In this document: positions 57,171 to 59,802 of the stretch, one piece after another
How the letters are laid out: every line of letters begins with the position of its first letter
How positions within the stretch are numbered: position 1 is the stretch's first letter
Assembly (NCBI GenBank): GCA_038229715.1
Contig: JBBROD010000019.1
Location: 1 to 59,802 of the forward strand
Direction of reading: 5' to 3'
DNA from: JANMES01 sp038229715
Lineage (GTDB): Bacteria > Planctomycetota > Phycisphaerae > Tepidisphaerales > Tepidisphaeraceae
DNA length: 59,802 nucleotides
Position numbers and translations under genes: made by a program
Notes under the pieces: generated by a model
The model's input: only the letters and a program-made list of their open reading frames with translations
Told to the model about the DNA's origin: nothing
The model's database searches: none

Positions 57171-59802
57171 TCGGGGCTCCCGCGTTGAAAAGATCGAGCA
57201 GTTTCTGGTACTGGAAGCCCTCGGCCAAGCGGCGCAGCCCCTGAGCGACGCGAGGATCGTGGGCTTCGATCTCCTGAATCTTTGCGAGCAACTGGTCCAG
57301 GTCCGCCGTGACGACGGCTTCGCGCATCGGGTCGATCAGTTCTCGTGGCAAGCCTGCGAGCGACTCGGGAGTGAGCTCGACCGCTTCCTCTTTTTGCGCG
57401 GCTGCTGAGTCGTCGGCGTATTCGTATTCCACACCGACGTGAGTATGAATCTTGTGGAACAGCTCGGCTTCCCGGAAGGGCTTGCCGATGAAATCATCGG
57501 CTCCGATTTCCATCAACTCCTGGCGGTTGTCGTCCATCGCGCTGGCAGTGACGGCGATGATCTTCGGTTCGTTGCCGCCGGGCATGACGCGAATGCGTTT
57601 GATCGCTTCGTGGCCGTCCATCACCGGCATGCGGAAATCCATCAGGATCAGAGAGGGGTGCCATTCTTCAAAAGCCTGGACGGCTTCCGCTCCGTTGACC
57701 GCGAGCCGGACTTCGAAACCGAGGGGGGTTAAGAGCTGCGCCAGGAGTTGGCGGTTGTCCTCGATGTCGTCGGTAATGAGCACGCGGCACGCGGGCTGCC
57801 CGGGTTGGAGCCGCAGGACATGCCGCGGCTTCTCTTTCGATTGAACCGCCTGGGCCTCGCCTTCTTTCATGGGCAGGTCGATGACGAAGATGCTGCCTTT
57901 GCCGACTTGGCTGCTGAGCGTGATGTCGCCGCCCATCAGTCGGACGAACTCCCGGCTGATCGCCAGCCCCAGCCCGGTTCCGGTTCCGGTTTGTTGCCCG
58001 CTCTTGGTCTGCTCGAAATGCCGGAACAACCTGTCCTGCTCGTCCTGTGAAATGCCCGGGCCGGTGTCCTCGATCTCAACCCGCAAAGAAGGCCCCGTAG
58101 CCCCGACGCCCGTGCGGTCCGCGAGCACGCGCACACCGACGCCGCCCTGTTCGGTGAATTTCACGGCGTTGCCCAGCACGTTAATGAGGACCTGACGCAT
58201 CTTGTTGATGTCGGCCACGATGTATTGCGGCACGTCTTCACCGACAAGCTCCACGGAAAAGGACAACTTCTTCTCATTGGTACGCACGCGGAACATCATC
58301 TCCAGGTCGCTGAGCAGCGCGGGCAGGTCAAACGTGGAGGGGTTCAGCGTCGTGCGTCCGGCCTCGATCTTGGACATTTCCAGAATGTCGTTGATGAGGG
58401 CAAGTAGATGCTCGCCGCTGCGATTGATAGTCCCCAGGTATTGGCATTGTTGCGGGGTGAGATCCTTGTCCCGAAGCATGAGCTGGGAGAAGCCGAGAAT
58501 GGCGTTCATCGGGGTGCGGATTTCGTGGGACATATTGGCCAGGAACACGCTCTTGGCGCGGTTGGCCTGCTGCAAAGATTGCTCATACCGTTTTCGTTCG
58601 GTGACATCGCGGGCGGCCGCGAACACGCCGCGCAGTTTCCGGTCTCGGTCGTGAAAGGTGGACGCATTGTACGACACCACCGTTTCCTTCCCGTCCCTAG
58701 CGCGTGCAGTCAGTTCATAGTCGGTGACCTTGCCTTCGCCGAGCACCATCTTAATGCCCGCCTCCGCTCTTTCCGGGTTGGTGATGTAGTCCTTGAACGG
58801 CGCGCCGATTAATTCATCGCGGGTGCATCCGGTGAGCGCCTCCATCTGTTTGTTGACGTCGGTGATGATGCCGCGCGGGTCGGTGGTGATGAGGGCATCG
58901 ATGTTCGATTCAATCAGCGAGCGCGTATAGAACTGTTGATCGCGCACGCGCTGATCGAGCAGCATTCGTTCGGCTTCGACCTGTTGACGTGCGGTGTTAT
59001 CCGTGCCGATGAGCAGATAACCGATGATGCCGCCTTGCGCGTCGCGCAGCGCCGTAACCGACACGATGGCGGGAAAGCGGCTGCCATCCTTCCGGATGTA
59101 GGTCAGCTCATAAATGTCTTCGATCCCGCGAGAGGCCTTGAACACCAGCGCCTCAAATCCGGGCGTAATGGTTGTTCCGATCTCGACGCTCAGGGCTTTA
59201 GCGCGCGCCACCACTTCCTGCGGATCAGAGATGTCCGCCGGGGTGATCTTGTTCATCACCTCCGCGCCGGTATAGCCAAGCATCCGCTCGGCGCCGACGT
59301 TGAAGATCTGAATGACGCCTTTTTCGTCGGTGGCGATGCTTGAGAAGTTGGCGCTGTTGAAAATCGCGCTCTGCAAAGCGCCGGCCTTGAGCAGCGCCTC
59401 TTCCGCCTGCTTGCGGGCGGTGTTGTCTGTGCCGATCAACAGATAACCGATGATGGCGTTCTGATCATCGCGCAGGGCCGTCACCGAGACGACTGCCGGA
59501 AAACGACTACCGTCCTTCCGGATGTAGGTCAGTTCGTAGATGTCCTCGATCCCGCGTGCCGCCTTGAAGACCAGCGCCTCGAAACCCGGTGTGATCGGTG
59601 TGGCGAGTTCCACGCTCAACGCGGCGGCGCGCGCGATCACCTCCTGCGGATCGGAGATGTCGGCCGGGGTAATCTTGTTCATCACCTCGATGGCCGCGTA
59701 GCCCAGCATGCGCTCGGCGCCGACGTTGAAGATTTGAATGACGCCCTTCTCGTCGGTGGCGATGCTCGAAAAGTTGGCGCTGTTGAAAATGGCGTTCTGC
59801 AA
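57151..59802 (-). CDS. Multi-PAS hybrid histidine kinase, truncated at window edge
   Basis: 883 residues are visible; the N-terminus lies beyond base 59802. In order: two almost identical PAS repeats (period 142 aa, each starting AIFNSANFSSIATDEKGVIQ and ending IIGYLLIGTDNTAR), a third, different PAS (SNIDALITTDPRGIITDVN), HisKA with the phosphoacceptor His in ANMSHEIRTPMNAILGF near residue 427, HATPase_c (NVLGNAVKFTEQGG, GPGISQDEQDRLFRHFEQ, GTGLGLAISREFVRLMGG), a receiver domain with Asp in LILMDFRMPVMDG near 720, and a helical C-terminus (ELTPESLAGLPRELID) without an obvious Hpt His. No membrane segment is in view. It is co-transcribed with the PP2C response regulator. The edge residues start another copy of the repeat. 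Confidence 0.93.
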   Translation of the reverse strand: MQNAIFNSANFSSIATDEKGVIQIFNVGAERMLGYAAIEVMNKITPADISDPQEVIARAAALSVELATPITPGFEALVFKAARGIEDIYELTYIRKDGSRFPAVVSVTALRDDQNAIIGYLLIGTDNTARKQAEEALLKAGALQSAIFNSANFSSIATDEKGVIQIFNVGAERMLGYTGAEVMNKITPADISDPQEVVARAKALSVEIGTTITPGFEALVFKASRGIEDIYELTYIRKDGSRFPAIVSVTALRDAQGGIIGYLLIGTDNTARQQVEAERMLLDQRVRDQQFYTRSLIESNIDALITTDPRGIITDVNKQMEALTGCTRDELIGAPFKDYITNPERAEAGIKMVLGEGKVTDYELTARARDGKETVVSYNASTFHDRDRKLRGVFAAARDVTERKRYEQSLQQANRAKSVFLANMSHEIRTPMNAILGFSQLMLRDKDLTPQQCQYLGTINRSGEHLLALINDILEMSKIEAGRTTLNPSTFDLPALLSDLEMMFRVRTNEKKLSFSVELVGEDVPQYIVADINKMRQVLINVLGNAVKFTEQGGVGVRVLADRTGVGATGPSLRVEIEDTGPGISQDEQDRLFRHFEQTKSGQQTGTGTGLGLAISREFVRLMGGDITLSSQVGKGSIFVIDLPMKEGEAQAVQSKEKPRHVLRLQPGQPACRVLITDDIEDNRQLLAQLLTPLGFEVRLAVNGAEAVQAFEEWHPSLILMDFRMPVMDGHEAIKRIRVMPGGNEPKIIAVTASAMDDNRQELMEIGADDFIGKPFREAELFHKIHTHVGVEYEYADDSAAAQKEEAVELTPESLAGLPRELIDPMREAVVTADLDQLLAKIQEIEAHDPRVAQGLRRLAEGFQYQKLLDLFNAGAPIESGNA

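Overview
The window looks like chromosomal DNA of a GC-rich planctomycete, most likely class Phycisphaerae (Tepidisphaera/Humisphaera-like). The evidence is a PEP-CTERM protein ending in a run of arginines, prepilin-like proteins of the H-x9-DG type, a very long SecA, a complete Tad pilus locus, and planctomycete-type large serine recombinases next to RadA-like and Gam-like genes. This placement is inference from protein style, not from a marker gene.

Layout. 1-4.1 kb: a small unknown gene, a GlgX/isoamylase-type debranching enzyme and a metallophosphoesterase. 4.4-14.2 kb: a Tad (Flp) pilus locus with two Flp pilins, the prepilin peptidase CpaA, TadE, CpaB, the secretin CpaC, CpaE, the ATPase CpaF, TadB, TadC and a lipoprotein. 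14.3-18.4 kb: a small exported protein and SecA. 18.6-22.6 kb: a HAD phosphatase with membrane tail, TrmL, a GH30-type glycosidase and a PPP-type phosphatase. 22.7-27.9 kb (minus strand): the Anbu proteasome-like peptidase cluster (Anbu, transglutaminase, alpha-E protein, ATP-grasp) with a ParD/ParE-like pair wedged in. 28.1-33.2 kb: a lipoprotein, an AsmA-like protein, a membrane protein, a DUF255 thioredoxin-fold protein and a DoxX-like protein. 33.3-34.35 kb: a REP-associated tyrosine transposase flanked by its palindromic repeats. 35.0 kb: a lipoprotein amidase, then tRNA-Pro(CGG).

35.9-43.3 kb is a mobile region. A large serine recombinase gene, frameshifted at an A6 run, ends antisense inside the tRNA. 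It is followed by a plus-strand cassette of RadA-like ATPase, two unknown genes, a Gam-like protein, a tiny ORF and a second serine recombinase. 43.4-55.1 kb is a polysaccharide-degradation cluster: LacI regulator, beta-strand-repeat PEP-CTERM protein, two prepilin-like proteins, a GH39-like hydrolase, a heparinase II/III-type lyase and a CE2-like esterase. A decayed third serine recombinase (55.2-55.9 kb) follows. Near its end lies a near copy of the tRNA-Pro 3' end, so the 19 kb between may be one integrated island carrying the glycan cluster. The window closes with a PP2C-type response regulator and a hybrid histidine kinase running off the right edge.

An unusual amount of intergenic space is taken up by long imperfect palindromes of at least eight families. 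One of them (TGGAGGGCGGGTG...CCTCCA) is the likely substrate of the local REP-associated transposase.
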